Part shown: positions 1 to 12,700 of the stretch, in pieces
Numbering within the stretch: position 1 is the stretch's first letter
Layout: the number at the start of each line of letters is the position of its first letter
NCBI GenBank assembly: GCA_009801015.1
Contig: VHZZ01000874.1
Location: 82,817 to 132,992, forward strand
Origin: Silene noctiflora
Taxonomy: Eukaryota; Streptophyta; Magnoliopsida; Caryophyllales; Caryophyllaceae
Direction: 5' to 3'
Length of the DNA stretch: 50,176 nucleotides
Translations under genes and position numbers: made by a program
Notes under the pieces: generated by a model
The model's database searches: none
Told to the model about the DNA's origin: nothing
What the model saw: only the letters and a program-made list of their open reading frames with translations

Positions 1-362
1 CTTAGCTTGTGTGATCATTTGGAATCCTAAGCTTTTCATTCATTTTGGACTTTGATTATTGGGCTTGACTTTGCATTGACTTCATTTTTGTATTTCCACA
101 TTAATCCATTGAATTTCCATGCAAAAACCCATGCACAACTCCAANCTTGGTCCAATTTTAGCTCTTGACTTAGCCTTGTATTCTAGCATGCATTTTTAGT
201 AGAATTTAGCTTCTAAAAGCTTAATTACCTATAAAACATGTTAAAACAGGCAAATGCAACTAGATATACAATATTAGCTCAAAAACACTATGATAAGTGC
301 CAAATGACATGAAAACCAGAGCTAAAATGAGGGGTAAAAGTATATAAATTATGCACTTATCA
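1..362. repeat. Probable end of a retroelement or other dispersed repeat, cut by the window edge
   Basis: No coding frame is visible here. The stretch ends with an inverted pair: TGATAAGTGC at 291-300 and its complement GCACTTATCA at 353-362. A terminus of the form ...CACTTATCA resembles a long terminal repeat end, but the left side lies outside the window and no target duplication can be tested. One N is present near 145. Calling it a repeat is inference. Confidence 0.3.
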
Positions 363-784
363 AAGATATAAGTATCTGAGCTTATGTGTATTTTTTCGGA
401 GCTAATTCAAAGTTTATATTTTTAATGTATAAATAAATGAATTTAGATACTTTCTAATAAAGCTCATATTATTTAAAATAAAACTCGGATACTTTTAAAA
501 GTTCAGATTTTACATCGGTGTACAATTGGTGATATAGTCTTTGTATCTACATGTACTATTGTACTCTCTTGGTTATCTCTGTCACAACTCAAAACATACG
601 GTAAGATCAGCAAAATTGAAAATGATCTCCCGGGACAACTACTAGTCTACTGGTCCATCCATTACCATTTTCCACTGCACCAAAATCCTAAATCTGTACC
701 ACCATGATCACAATTCATACGTCTTAACTTAAAACCGTCTATACCCAATATCTCCCATCATCACCATACCTTCCACTGTCAACA
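363..784 (+). promoter_or_regulatory. Upstream region and 5' leader of TPLATE
   Basis: This is AT-rich sequence before the TPLATE start. It turns C-rich and pyrimidine-rich over the last 80 bases (about 700-784), as expected for a 5' leader. I could not assign a TATA box or transcription start with confidence, and no coding frame is seen. Confidence 0.4.
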
Positions 785-3700
785 ATGGACATCTTATTCG
801 CCCAGATCCAAGCTGACCTTCGTTCAAACGACGCTTTACGCCAATCCGGCGCATTACTCCAATCTCTCCAACAATCCGCCGCCGGTCGAGACACTTCCGT
901 CTTAGCCAAAACCGCCGTCGAAGAAATCGTCGCCGCCCCGTCTTCCGCCGTATGTAAAAAACTTGCTTTCGACTTAATCCGAACCACCCCGCGACTCACG
1001 CCGCAGCTATGGGATACCTTAATTTCCGGCATTGTTTCCGACCTCGATTTTCCCGACCCCGATGTTGTCGCTGCCTCCGTCTCCTTCCTCTCCGCCACCC
1101 CGTCGCATCTCTTGTCCGGTTTAATATCGTCTCACCACGCGAAGATCACGGCTTGCTTCGACTCGGTTTCGGCTAATTTAAGGTTTTCGATTACGGAGAC
1201 GTTAGGGTGTATACTTGCGAGGGATGATTTGGTGGTTTTGTGTGAGGGGAATGTGAATTTGTTGGATCGGGTTTCGGGTTGGTGGGTTAGGGTTGGGGAG
1301 AATATGCTGGATTCGAGTGATTTGGTTGCGAAAGTTGCGTTTGAAAGTGTTGGGAGGTTGTTTATGGAGTTTGAGAGTAAACGGATGAGTCGATTGGCGG
1401 GGGATAAGCTTGTTGATAGTGAGAATTCTGTTGCGATTCGGAGTAATTGGGTTGCGGATATGGTTGATTTTGTTTGGAAGAGGAGGAATTCTTTGATGGC
1501 TAGATCGATTGTTTTGCCGGTGGAGAATTTTAGGGTGTGTGTTTTTCCGGTTGTTTATGCGGTTAAGGCGGTTGCTAGTGGGTCGGTTGAGGGGATTAGG
1601 AAGTTGTCATCGAAGAAGAAGAAGGGAGGTGGGGTTGGGGGTGGGGTGGTTGGGGAGGGAAATGCAGAGAAGTTTGTTGGGGTTTCGGATGTGGTTATGC
1701 ATTTGTCGCCGTTTTTGGAGAGTTTGGATCCGGCTTTGATTTTTGAGGTGGCGATAAATATGTTGTATTTGGCTGATGTACCTGGTGGGAAGCCCGAGTG
1801 GGCTTCTGGGTCGATTATTGCGATTTTGACACTTTGGGATAGGCAGGAGTTTTCGTCTGGGAGGGAGAGTATTGTTAGGGCTGTTGTTACTAATCTTCAC
1901 CTCCTTGATCTCAATATGCAGGTTTCTTCTATTCGCCCTACCTGTTGATTTGATTACGCTGGTGCCTTTGCTTGATTACATTTAGTAGATTGATTGTCTT
2001 AATAACATTCAGCAGTACAATGTATGTAACATACGAGTATTTCGTTAATGGGTCCATTGTGTTGTTGGCCAATGTTTGCTGAAATTGTTTGGTTTAAGCT
2101 GTAAATCCCATCGGCTAAGCCTGCTGATTGGTTCCCTGTTACCGAACTATCATTAGGAAGTTAGCTACTTAGCTCCTCATTTTCTGGCTTGTGGTGTTAT
2201 GGTCTGCTCTATATTGGCCAATTATAGATCGTACATTCGTATCGGATGATAATTAGATTGGTCTAAGAGTAATTCCCTTGTTTGCTGTGATTTTTGATTC
2301 ACATCATTATGTTCCGGTAGTTTTCCTTTTGATGAGTATTGCAAACATATGCGTCCCCTGGCTTTGGAGAACATAGTTTGAGACCTGAAGTGGCTGTGAT
2401 CATTGTCAGTTGCATTTTGTTTCATGCATATTCTTGAGTTTCCATCTTAGATCTCTTCCGAGAATGCATTTAGGTAAATATGTGGTGAATTATAAAGATA
2501 CTGTCAAAATTATAAGAATTTCTAATCTTTGAAAAGGAAGATGGGAATGCAAGAAGGTTAATAGAGGACTGTTTACTTTGAAAGTTACTTCCTAAAAACA
2601 ATAGATAGATACCTGATATTCATGACTTATCTGCTGCAGGTGTCGTTGTTCAAGAGATTGCTTCTTATGGTAAGAAACTTGAGGGCTGAATCAGATCGTA
2701 TGCATGCTTTAGCTTGTATTTGCCGTACAGCTCTTTGTGTTGATCTCTTTGCGAAAGAGAGTGTTCGCAGAGGGCAAAAACCTCTTTCTGGAACTGACAT
2801 TGCTTCTCTTTTCGAAGATTTGAGGATAAAAGAGGATCTTAATAGTGTAACCAGCAAGAACTTGTTCAGGGAAGAACTAGTGGCTTCACTGGTAGAAAGT
2901 TGTTTCCAGTTGTCTTTACCCCTCCCAGAGCAAAAAAATTCTGGAATGGAAAGCAGGGTCATTGGTGCCCTTGCTTATGGTACTGGGTATGGCGCATTGA
3001 ATTGGACAGAGCCAGCTTTGGAAGTTGTGGAAGTTTGTAGGCCCTGTGTTAAGTGGGACTGTGAGGGTAGAACTTATGCAGTTGACTGTTATCTCAAGTT
3101 GCTTGTTAGGCTATGTCATATATTTGATACCAGGGGAGGAGTAAAAAAGGTTAAGGATGGTGCTTCACAAGATCAAATTCTGAATGAGACCCGATTGCAA
3201 AATCTTCAGCGTGAGCTTGTGAAAGATCTACGTGAGGTTGGTTGTGATAACTTTTTTTTTTTTTTTTGTTTGTTTGTATTTTACTTGATGTTTGCATTAT
3301 TGTATACAATTGCATTCTGCTTAGCTTAACTGCTTTGAACAGCACATTTCTACATTAACTTGTAATGGTTTTTTGCCTGCTGCATGAGTGACTCCTAGTT
3401 AGTATTTCTCTGAATTTGCTGTAAAAATTTTAATTATTGGTTAAACTTTGACATCTGTTGGTAAGTTGTCCTAGTTCAAGGTCATTTCAGAATTCTTCTT
3501 TGGTTTGTGATAGAATTAGATTGAGGAAGTCTATTTTGCTTTTACTTTACTAATCTTTATTATGCAAGCTGTTCAAGGATTTTTACCAGTTCATTTCTGA
3601 AAAATAATTCAGTTTGTTATAAGTAGAGAGTTTATGGGCAATTTTGTTTGCCTCCTTCCCTTTTTATTCTTCTTTGAGTCTTTTTAGGTTCACTGTGAAA

Positions 3701-6700
3701 TGGCTTTTTTTTTTTTTTAAATGGAGGCTGCTTTAGGACTTGTTTGGATGAGGGAATTTTGGGGGAGGAAGGGGAGGGGGGGCAAGAGATATAAAATCCC
3801 TTGTTTGGTTAGCAAATGAGGGTGCAGGGAAATGGAGAGGGAGGGATTTGGAGGGATCCATGTTCCCTCCTCCAAGGCAAATCAAAATCCCTCCACCATA
3901 GGAATGATTTGGAGGGGAACTGTATTCAAACATCCATACTCCGTTTACCCTCCCCTTTCCTTTCCCTCTTTCCCCCTCCCCTCCCATTTTTCTATCCAAC
4001 CCATGGTTACCGAATTCGCTCGGTGCCCTACGAATCGCGAATTGTTAAAAGCGAATTCTATTATGTTGCTTACTGAAAATACATACTCCCTCCTATTCTA
4101 TATATTCTCCCCCTTTCCTTTTTACATAAGAAATAACAAAGTGAATTTGGACCACACAAATCAACCTAAAAAAGGAAATAGGGAAGAAAACCCGAATAAC
4201 CGAATAAGGAAATATGGAAGAATATATAGAATAGGAGGGAGTATAACACACATTCTATAAGAGCGAATCGCGAATTGGTAAAGACGTATTCATAACGAAT
4301 TTGGTAACCGTGATCCAAACAAAGCCTTAGTGTTTAAGATATGGTTGACAAGTTCTGTTCATACGGCTGATATGGAGTAACCCATTATTGGGGTTGTTGC
4401 ACTGCTATGGTGAGCTTCATTGGTCTGTGCTCCTTTTCATGCTGAAAGAGCTATCGAACACGTGCTAGGATTATGCAACTGGGGTAGATGTCATTTTGAG
4501 GAGGTCCTCCATTTTTATAACTCGATGCTTAAGTAGCTCTCGACACTTTTTTTTGCAGGTGAATACACCTAGGATATCTGCACGCCTTATTTGGGCGCTG
4601 GCCGAGCACATTGATCTTGAAGGTTTAGACCCCCTTCTCTCCGATGATCCCGATGATCCTCTAAACATCATTGTGGCTAATATCCACAAGGTTTTGTTCA
4701 ACATCGATCAATCTGCTATGTCAACAAATAGGTTACAAGATGTGCAAGCTATTTTATTAAGTGCTCAACGATTAGGATCACGAAATGCTAGGGCTGGTCA
4801 GTTACTTAGTAAAGAGCTTGAGGAATTCAGAACCAATGGCTTGGCAGATTCTGTCAATAAGCATCAGTGCCGTTTGATACTGCAAAGAATCAAATATGCT
4901 ACCCAACATCCAGAAAATAGGTGATCTCTCTGTCTTTCCTCCTTCCTCCCGTTCTTTCTTATGCCGTCGGCCAAGATAATTTTTTTTTTTATTCTCTATT
5001 TGACCTTTTTTTTTTTTTTTTTTTTTTTCTTTTTTTTAGTTATCTGAGTTTAGTATATGTATCACAGTCGTAACAGGGTTCAGTACCTTGTTTCTGTAGT
5101 AAATGTAATCCCATTGCTCTTTATCTTCAATTTGTGTGTGTGTGGCGGGTGGTGGGATGTAATTATCTCAAAGGTTTACATGAAATGGTTTTTTTCCTTA
5201 TGAGACCAACCCGTCAATTAAATGAGAAATACATAAGGATATGAGTTGGTCTCACATGCAAGACCGTTTCCTACTAGACTGTTCATGTTGTATATTTAGG
5301 AACTAGGATACAACCTTTTGTATATATTATGTTTACAAGAGGTGTTTACAATCCAGATGGGCTGGGGTTAGCGATGCAAGAGGAGACTACCCATTTAGCC
5401 ACCACAAGTTGACTGTTCAGTTTTATGAAGTAGCTGCGGCTCAGGATAGAAAATTGGAAGGGTTGGTTCATAAGGCTATTTTGGAGCTGTGGAGGCCTGA
5501 TCCTAGTGAACTAACTCTGCTGCTTTCAAATAAGATAGACTCCACCCTACTGAAGATCCCACCAGGAGCATACACTTTGTCAGGCAGTAGCGATCCTTGC
5601 TACGTTGAAGCATATCATCTGGCAGATCCAAGTGATGGGCGAATCACTCTGCACTTGAAGGTCGGAGTCTTCTTCTTGAACATCTGAACTTTCTCAATTG
5701 TCTTGTTTAGAGCTAAGTGAATCTATGATTTCAGGTTATTAATTTGACTGATATTGAACTTAACCGAGTTGATATTCGAGTCGGGCTGACTGGGGCACTG
5801 TATTTCATGGACGGCTCTCCACAGGCAGTGCGGCAGCTGCGTAATCTTGTTTCTCAGGTTCAATTCAAATCTTTGCTTCACTTATTCAGTTCCGTTATCT
5901 ATATCTTTGCTTTCATGTTGTATATATGTCAAATTTATGTGGCAAGAACCTTTCAAGTGACATTGACAATATCATAGTGAAGATAATAAGCGTCTTTCAC
6001 ATTCTTTTAGGCGCGTGGTTCTTTCACCATTTTGTTAGCAGTAAGGTGATGTAATACATGAATAAAAGTATTCTGAAATAGCAACTACAGTACATCATTT
6101 AGTAAAGTTTTCTTCCTGAAGTATAGAATTTAGTTAATAAATAGGTGCATCGAGTGGGTTAAGTCTGGTTAGCATTATTTTATTGGAAAAAAACATAAAC
6201 AGAACTGGTTGATTTAAGTATTTAGTTATTTACCCTTCAAACTGTTTTGTGGTGTTAATTTACCTAAAATCTACCTATAAAACTAAAAAATTATCTTCTT
6301 GTAGGATCCAGTGCCTTGCAGTATCACTGTGGGGGCTTCACATTTTGAGAGATGTGCCTTTTGGGTTCAAGTCTTATATTATCCATTCTATGGCACCGGA
6401 ACCATTGATTATGAAGGTGACTACGCTGAAGAAGATCCCCAGATTATACGGCAAAAAGTGAATGCCAAGCCAGAAATAGGGGAGCCGGTGATCCTGAGGT
6501 GCCAGCCGTACAAAATTCCGTTGACAGAGCTGCTTCTTCCACACAAAATATCCCCTGTTGAGTACTTCCGGTTATGGCCAAGTTTACCTGCTATTGTGGA
6601 GTATACTGGAACATATACTTACGAGGGAAGTGGCTTTATGGCGACTGCCGCAAAGCAATACGATGCGTCACCCTTCCTTAGTGGATTAAAGTCTCTGGAT

Positions 6701-7656
6701 TCCAAGCCTTTCCATAAAGTTTGTTCCCACATCATTCGCACAGTCGCTGGATTTCAGGTATTCTTTGATTTAGATTCCCTCATTGCCTGATCTTCTACCA
6801 GGCACCTTTTGAGCATGGTATTAAATTTCGGAATCAATCATCATTCACATAAATGAATTAACAAAACAGTAGTCGCAAGTTTTTTTTTAAAAATAATTTT
6901 CTCTGTCGTAGTAATCAACTTTCCATTCCCAAGTGTATTTTTTTCTCAATTTGTGTTTTTTGAGAGTTGGCTGTTACCTTTCATTTCTTTGAAGAGTTTT
7001 TGGTAGTCTTCCATATACAGTCTACTTCGCTTTCAGAGTTTTAGTTATTAACATCCCTCTCCTGGGAACAGCTTTGTTTTGCAGCTAAAACGTGGCATGG
7101 GGGTTTCCTATGGATGATGATATTTGGTGCGAGTGAAGTAAGCCGAAATGTAGACTTGGGTGATGAAACAACTACAATGATGTGCAAATTTGTAGTCCGA
7201 GCATCCGATGCTTCAATCACAAAGGAAATTGAGTCCGACTTACAAGGTTGGTTAGACGACCTAACAGACGGCGGTTGTGAATACATGCCTGAAGATGAGG
7301 TTAAATCAGCAGCCGCAGAAAGACTTAGAACATCAATGGAGAGGTTAGCCTTACTTAAGGCAGCTAAACCAAAGCCAAATATCGGTGAGTCTGATAGTGA
7401 CGTGGAAGACAAAGAGGGAGATGGAAGTAGCGGGGACGAGTTAGATGATGAAGTGAAAAAGAATAGGAGAAAGAGAAGGCAGGAGATGAAAGATAAGAAG
7501 AAAGAAAAGAAGAAAGAAGAGGAAGAAGAGAGAATTAAAGGACCTTCCACTTTGTCTAAGTTGTCGGCCGAGGAAGTGGAGCATCTTGCTCTTCAAGCCG
7601 CCGTACTTCAGGAGTGGCATATGTTGTGCAAGGACAAAGATGTCAAAGTCTATTAA
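785..7656 (+). CDS. TPLATE: TPLATE, large subunit of the plant TPLATE/TSET endocytic adaptor complex
   Basis: Seven exons: 785-1921, 2640-3236, 4559-4920, 5357-5660, 5735-5857, 6305-6757, 7072-7656. All introns are GT-AG and all phases agree, giving 1186 aa against about 1176 in Arabidopsis. The start MDILFAQIQADLRSNDALRQ and blocks such as RNLRAESDRMHALACICRT, FYLWP-type KISPVEYFRLWPSLPAI and MMIFGASEVSRN are near-identical to TPLATE as I remember it. The family is an adaptin-like solenoid followed by appendage/anchor parts. It works with TML, TASH3, LOLITA, TWD40 and EH proteins in clathrin-mediated endocytosis at the plasma membrane and cell plate. The last exon ends in an acidic, then Lys/Glu-rich tail (about residues 1095-1150), as in relatives. 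An insert of Lys and Gly near residues 278-292 looks lineage-specific. Intron 4 is only 74 bp; intron 2 carries nested MITEs. Confidence 0.97.
3736..4326. mobile_element. PIF/Harbinger-type (Tourist-like) MITE in TPLATE intron 2
   Basis: The ends are GGACTTGTTTGGAT on the left and, read on the other strand, GGCTTTGTTTGGAT on the right. TTA flanks both sides (3733-3735 and 4327-4329), the 3-bp target site expected of PIF/Harbinger. The 591-bp body has no transposase frame; open frames inside are short and low-complexity. It hosts a second MITE at 4086-4241. Confidence 0.75.
4086..4241. mobile_element. Stowaway-type MITE nested inside the Harbinger-type MITE
   Basis: It begins CTCCCTCCTATTCTATATATTC and ends with the near-perfect complement, flanked by TA on both sides (4084-4085 and 4242-4243). 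At 156 bp with no coding capacity, it fits a Tc1/mariner-derived Stowaway element. It must be younger than the element it interrupts. Confidence 0.8.
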
Positions 7657-9616
7657 CATCTTCTGATTAAGGGGTGAGATTATCAATTTTTGTTTTGTTT
7701 TCGATTGATTTGAAGTTAGTGTAACATCTGATTTTTTTTTTTTTTTTGTTCTTATATTGCCATGTTTGTAATCTAGGTTCCTCTATTTATGTTTAGATTT
7801 TTTATATGATCATATTCCCATTTGTTTGTAATTCATTGTACATTGTGATATCGCTAAGGGGTGTGTGTAGTAACTGGAATTTTGTTATCAATTTGAGGAT
7901 CGTCCGAGATTCGGAGATATGTTAGATGTAGCAACAGATGTATCTTTGATTTTTTCTGCCGAAGTATAATGTACGTGAGCACATGCTTGTTTCTAGATAT
8001 CTGGTTGATTTGTTGCTATTAACTGTCCATAGCTCCCCTCCATGAGCCGACTAATACAGTCGCCAAGAATGCCACCTTGTTCATCCGGTGAAGGATGTTC
8101 TGTGATGAGTTAGTCCGGGTTCTACAGGAGGATGCTTTGGTTCTTGGTGGGCCCACTTTAGCTGCAACCACCAAAGTACTCCTCAGAACCCGCGGCCTTT
8201 GCCCCATATGGCATTTTAATACCATTAAATCCACCTTAGCCCCAACCACTGTTGTGTTTGGTTCGCCAAGGAAAGATTAGTATGTGTATGACTGATTTTA
8301 TGGTACAGAAAAGTTCACAATTAGCAACAAATGGAGTATTTTTTTTTTTCTCATGTACGAGAATCGACATTGTTTCTTAAGATAATCTTGAGCACATACT
8401 TAGTATTCCTAATATATCAGCTTACTCAAATTTAGGAATCGCCTCCGATCCATCGATATTTCACTTTGTTGTTGAATCACCTTGGTTCGTGACATCTTGT
8501 AGGGGATTAAACCAATTTATCTTAAATAACAATTAAACCAATTCACTATCAGGTTACTCGGAATTTATCAAGTTGAGCAGCTATAATATCAAATACTCCG
8601 TATCATTTAAATTACATCCCTAAGAATAAATTTTCGATTATCAATTTGGTCATAAACCAATTTAAATCGATTCCAATTCTACAAATTTTCGAGTTCAATA
8701 AGGTTGATATCCAAATTACATACTTTACCCAGATTGACACCAACTTTTTTAACTCCAAAATTGAAGACTGGCCTCATAATCTCAAAACACACAACACAAC
8801 TTTAAATTATTTTTCAAACATAATTGTTGATTCATGCTCCATTCTCACCTACTCTCCTCTTCCACACTGCTGGTACGTCCCAATTCTTTCGTCTTACATT
8901 GTGAGACGATCCTTTTACTTCGTATTAGTTACCCTCAATTATCAATATGTACTGTTTAACCAATATAAACCGTCTCACACAATAATTACGGCTTACTGGA
9001 GTTATTAGTTTTCTTAGAAATTTTGGGTTGGTTGAGAATTTGACTGATACCCATTTACTGAAATGCCATTATTTGATGTAATTCAATTGCCACTTTGAAA
9101 ATTTGAAATTCTATTATTAGAGAAATCATCCCAATTTATGATTGCTATATGTTATACTGAGTTGATGCATTTTCATGAAGTTTATAATCTGATAGGTAAT
9201 TCAATGAATACCTCTTAAATTAACCTTAAAAGTACCGTAATTCGGGTTTTTGCCGGTGGGGTTATGTCAAAAAATGCTTGTTGATGAGTAAAGGGTGATT
9301 ATGTTGATGACTCTACGTATCACGAATAAGTAATTTGTGTCAATTCAAAGTGTCTAAAGTATTGGGCGTGTTGAGATATGTCGAGATATAGTCTTTAGGT
9401 TATTTGAAAATCATGTAAAAGAGATTAATGTTTGAGTTTTTAGATTATTTGGAAAACTTTTCTTTTGAGTATTTTTGGGTATAGATGATTTTAAAAAACG
9501 AGGGTATATAATAAAATTTAGAAAGCGAAGGGTTAGCATGTAGAAAATCGCTTGTGATTCATGGGGTTTGACCCATGTAGGCAGGTTGATATCAAATAGG
9601 CATAATTAGTTTTGCG
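7657..9616. other. Intergenic region between TPLATE and TH1
   Basis: The first few hundred bases should be the TPLATE 3' UTR; the rest is AT-rich. A less AT-rich patch at about 8030-8275 has an open frame on each strand (for example GGPTLAATTKVLLRTRGLC on plus) that I do not recognise; it may be a decayed gene or transposon fragment. A small inverted repeat lies at 8898-8982. The last 300 bases form the TH1 promoter side, with no motif I can assign. Confidence 0.5.
8898..8982. repeat. Small inverted-repeat element (possible MITE)
   Basis: ATTGTGAGACGA at 8898-8909 faces CGTCTCACACAAT ending at 8983. The arms are about 12 bp with one mismatch and a 60-bp AT-rich core. Similar GTGAGACG-ended short elements are common in some plant genomes. 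No target duplication was resolved. Confidence 0.4.
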
Positions 9617-9710
9617 ATGATCTGCTCCACAGAACTGCAGTTTGGGGTTGAATCGAGGCAAGTTGAGATCACCAAAGGCGTCCAGAAGGTATAATAACTG
9701 TAAGGTTTTG
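9617..9710 (+). other. TH1 leader with a likely out-of-frame transit-peptide start
   Basis: The TH1 frame is open from 9621 to the ATG at 9711 and reads as a Ser/Arg/Lys-rich stretch including [15 protein letters not shown], which looks like a plastid transit peptide. It has no ATG, and an in-frame TGA sits at 9618-9620. An ATG at 9617 opens in another frame ([10 protein letters not shown]...) and stops before 9711. The distance 9617-9710 is one base more than a multiple of three, so a single extra base, for instance in the TTTGGGG run at 9641-9647, would explain the break. Sequencing error, real lesion and an upstream exon all remain possible. Confidence 0.55.
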
Positions 9711-12700
9711 ATGGCTTCAGGGGTTAATGATGGCGCCAGAGAGAAAATACCGCATGTTTTGACCGTGGCAGGGTCTGATTCTGGTGCTGGTGCCGGAATT
9801 CAGGCAGACTTGAAGGCTTGTGCTGCGCTTGGAGTCTATTGTTCCACTGTTATCACTGCTGTCACTGCCCAGAACACTGTTGGAGTTCAGGTCAGTGTAT
9901 ATCATCCATAAGTTGATCTTTCTGATATACGGAGTTAATTCTGATGTGTTTCATGTTAAGCTGCCTAAGTATATAGTATGAGAACAACGGAGCCATGAAA
10001 AGTGATATTTCTGTAGAATGTCTACAACAAAGTAAATTTTACTGTTATGAGAGGAGGCGTGTTAAGGGGTAGTAAGGTCCAGATCATCAATCCTATAGTC
10101 CTTACACAGTATTGAGTTTAGAGGATAAGGGATTATCAGATGCAAACATTACAAAAATGCCCAAATTTATTGCGTAATGTAATGGGATATACTCTTTAAG
10201 GCAGACTTTGTTATGGCTAACAAAGAAGCAAGAATGGCAAACCTTTCCCAATGATTGTGAGTATGATATTCCCTCTGATACCTGATAATCTGATATGTTC
10301 AAAACTCACTTGAAAAATTGAAATTATCATCAAGTGTCCTTCATCGTTTTTTTATCCATATGTTATTGAATTGCTCGGGCAGTCCGGCTTCAAGTTATTT
10401 TGAGTATTGAAAAAGCCACCATGTATTATATCATTTCGTCAATTGACAAGCTGTATAAGGTTCTAAAATTGCTAAATGCTTTAACTTATTTTCCAGGGAG
10501 TTAACATTTTACCAGAAGAGTTTGTGGCGGAGCAACTAAAATCCGTTCTTTCAGATATGCAAGTTGATGTGGTAAGTTCAGTTGTGCAAATCCAGGAAAA
10601 GAAAAATATAATCTTTGCCTCCAATTACCCAGTGAAAGAAATTAATAAATTATTTTGTAAATAAAACTATACATATTTTAATTTTAATTTTTCTTTCTGC
10701 TAGATTACATCCGAATTTCCAGAGATAACTACATTAATTTTAGAGGCGAGTAAGAATGCCATTTTTGTCTTGTTGGGTAGACAGTTGGGTTTTGTTTTAA
10801 TAGGTTCAATTGTCTTAGGTGAAGACCGGCATGCTTCCTTCTATTGGCATGGTCAAAGTGCTTTTACAGTATATTAAAGAGTATCCACCTAAAGGTTAGC
10901 AGATTATTTGTACTGTAGTGATGCGTGTTTTGGTTTCTGTTATTTCCGTTGAGCTAAGTCATGTTAAAAAATACAGCTATGGTAGTAGATCCTGTTATGG
11001 TATCAACTAGCGGAGATGTGCTAGCTGGGTCTTCTGTTCTTCCTGTATTCAGGTAGGCATAAATCTATAACCAGTGTGCTACGTTTTTTTTTTTTTCGTA
11101 ATTTGATCTCCTATAGTCCTATACTCCTATGCTTCATATTTAGCTGATGTACTTTCATTGTTGCTGTATTATCCTATGTAAGACTGTCGTGCATTCGCAC
11201 CCACTTACCTTTAACACCTCTATCCAGCCACACCTAATGGCTTTATGGTGCTGGTTTGCTCTTTCTAAATTGCTTCTATCCCAATTGATTTTGTGTTTAT
11301 CTTTTATTGTTTCAGTAGAGAATCATAATGGTCGGTCTAATTTAACACCAAGACAGAAATTATATGATGGCTTTCATCTTTAGGTCTGAACTGAATTTCC
11401 CGTGTTAATGTTTAAGCATATTGGATGTCGACATTATCACGGGTTATTGTAAGGCACATGAGCAACATCTCATTGGTGTTACATGCTCTCTTGGACCTGT
11501 TGTACGATTCACTGTGGTTTGAATGGGTATTTGTCTTTAATGTCTTTTTTGGCACTTTCCTTTTCGAATTGTGATCGGGGAATCCTAAAACATTATACCT
11601 TCTTATACCTTCTTTAATGGACAAATGGGATTAATATTACATCCTTGGTAACACATCCATAGTTTTTAGTGTTCACTCATAAATCATGCAGCGCCCATTA
11701 TACATTCAGATGTAAAAAACTGTCTTTTGGTGCAAAATTTGATATGCCCATCTCAGCGTAAGCAAGGAAGTTGAAATCTTATTCAACCAGCTGTAACTGT
11801 TAGATACATGTTAAGAATCCTCGGATATGTATTTTGGGATCCTATCTGAGCAGGGTTATGCGGGACGTGTAAGATTGGTGACTATCCTTCTATCAGTGTG
11901 CCAAAAGAATTGGCAATACTGTCCAAGCAATGGCACGCAGTCACTTTTTGCTCTTTATCTGTTTATTCTTTATGTTGCTTGCAGTTATTTTATAATCGGG
12001 TTCTACATCTCTCGCCGTCTCCTCACACAGGGAGGAGTTACTTCCTATGGCAGATCTGGTGACACCAAATATAAAAGAGGCATCTGTTTTACTTGGCGGC
12101 ATGCAGTTAGAAACTGTTGATGACATGCGACGTGCTGCAAAATTGATCTATGATATGGGCCCACGGTAAGTTCATGAAGAGCACTTGATTTTGTTTCCTG
12201 CTATTGCTTCGGTCTTTTTCCCCTATATCTTTCTTTGTGACACCAAATATAAGAGGCATCTGTATTGTTTTTTTCATACGGTTTTCACATTTTGAACCCC
12301 TTAGTTTGAGCACTATCTTCCAAGCTATGATTTAAATCTTTGCTATGAAATTACTTAATGATATACTCCCTCCTATCCGTTCCAAACTACCCGTCAACTT
12401 TTCAAAGTCAAATTTGTTAAATATTGACGTCGATTATGTTTAGTCAAATTTTAAAAATCTAAATATATAATTGACATATTTACGTTTGTTACAAAAAGAG
12501 GTTTTGGAAAATTATAATTTCGAGACAAAAAAGGGGGTGTTTGGCCTTATTTAAGAGTTTTTTCCTTTTTAAAAGGAGTTTTTTCATAAACTACTCAAAA
12601 AAATAAATTTGCGAGTGTTTTAAAACCTTCCAACTGGCCCCCAACCCCACCTTTCAGCTTTAAAACCTTCCAAAAAAATGCCTCAACCCGCTGTTCCGCT

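Noticed and set aside
3832..4260. 142-residue open frame in TPLATE intron 2
   Set aside because: It lies entirely inside the two nested MITEs and interrupts the TPLATE gene; the protein is Pro/Ser/Phe low-complexity.
8019..8280. Open frames on both strands in a less AT-rich patch between TPLATE and TH1
   Set aside because: Neither protein resembles a family I know, there are no exon partners on either side, and overlapping frames on both strands suggest composition rather than coding.
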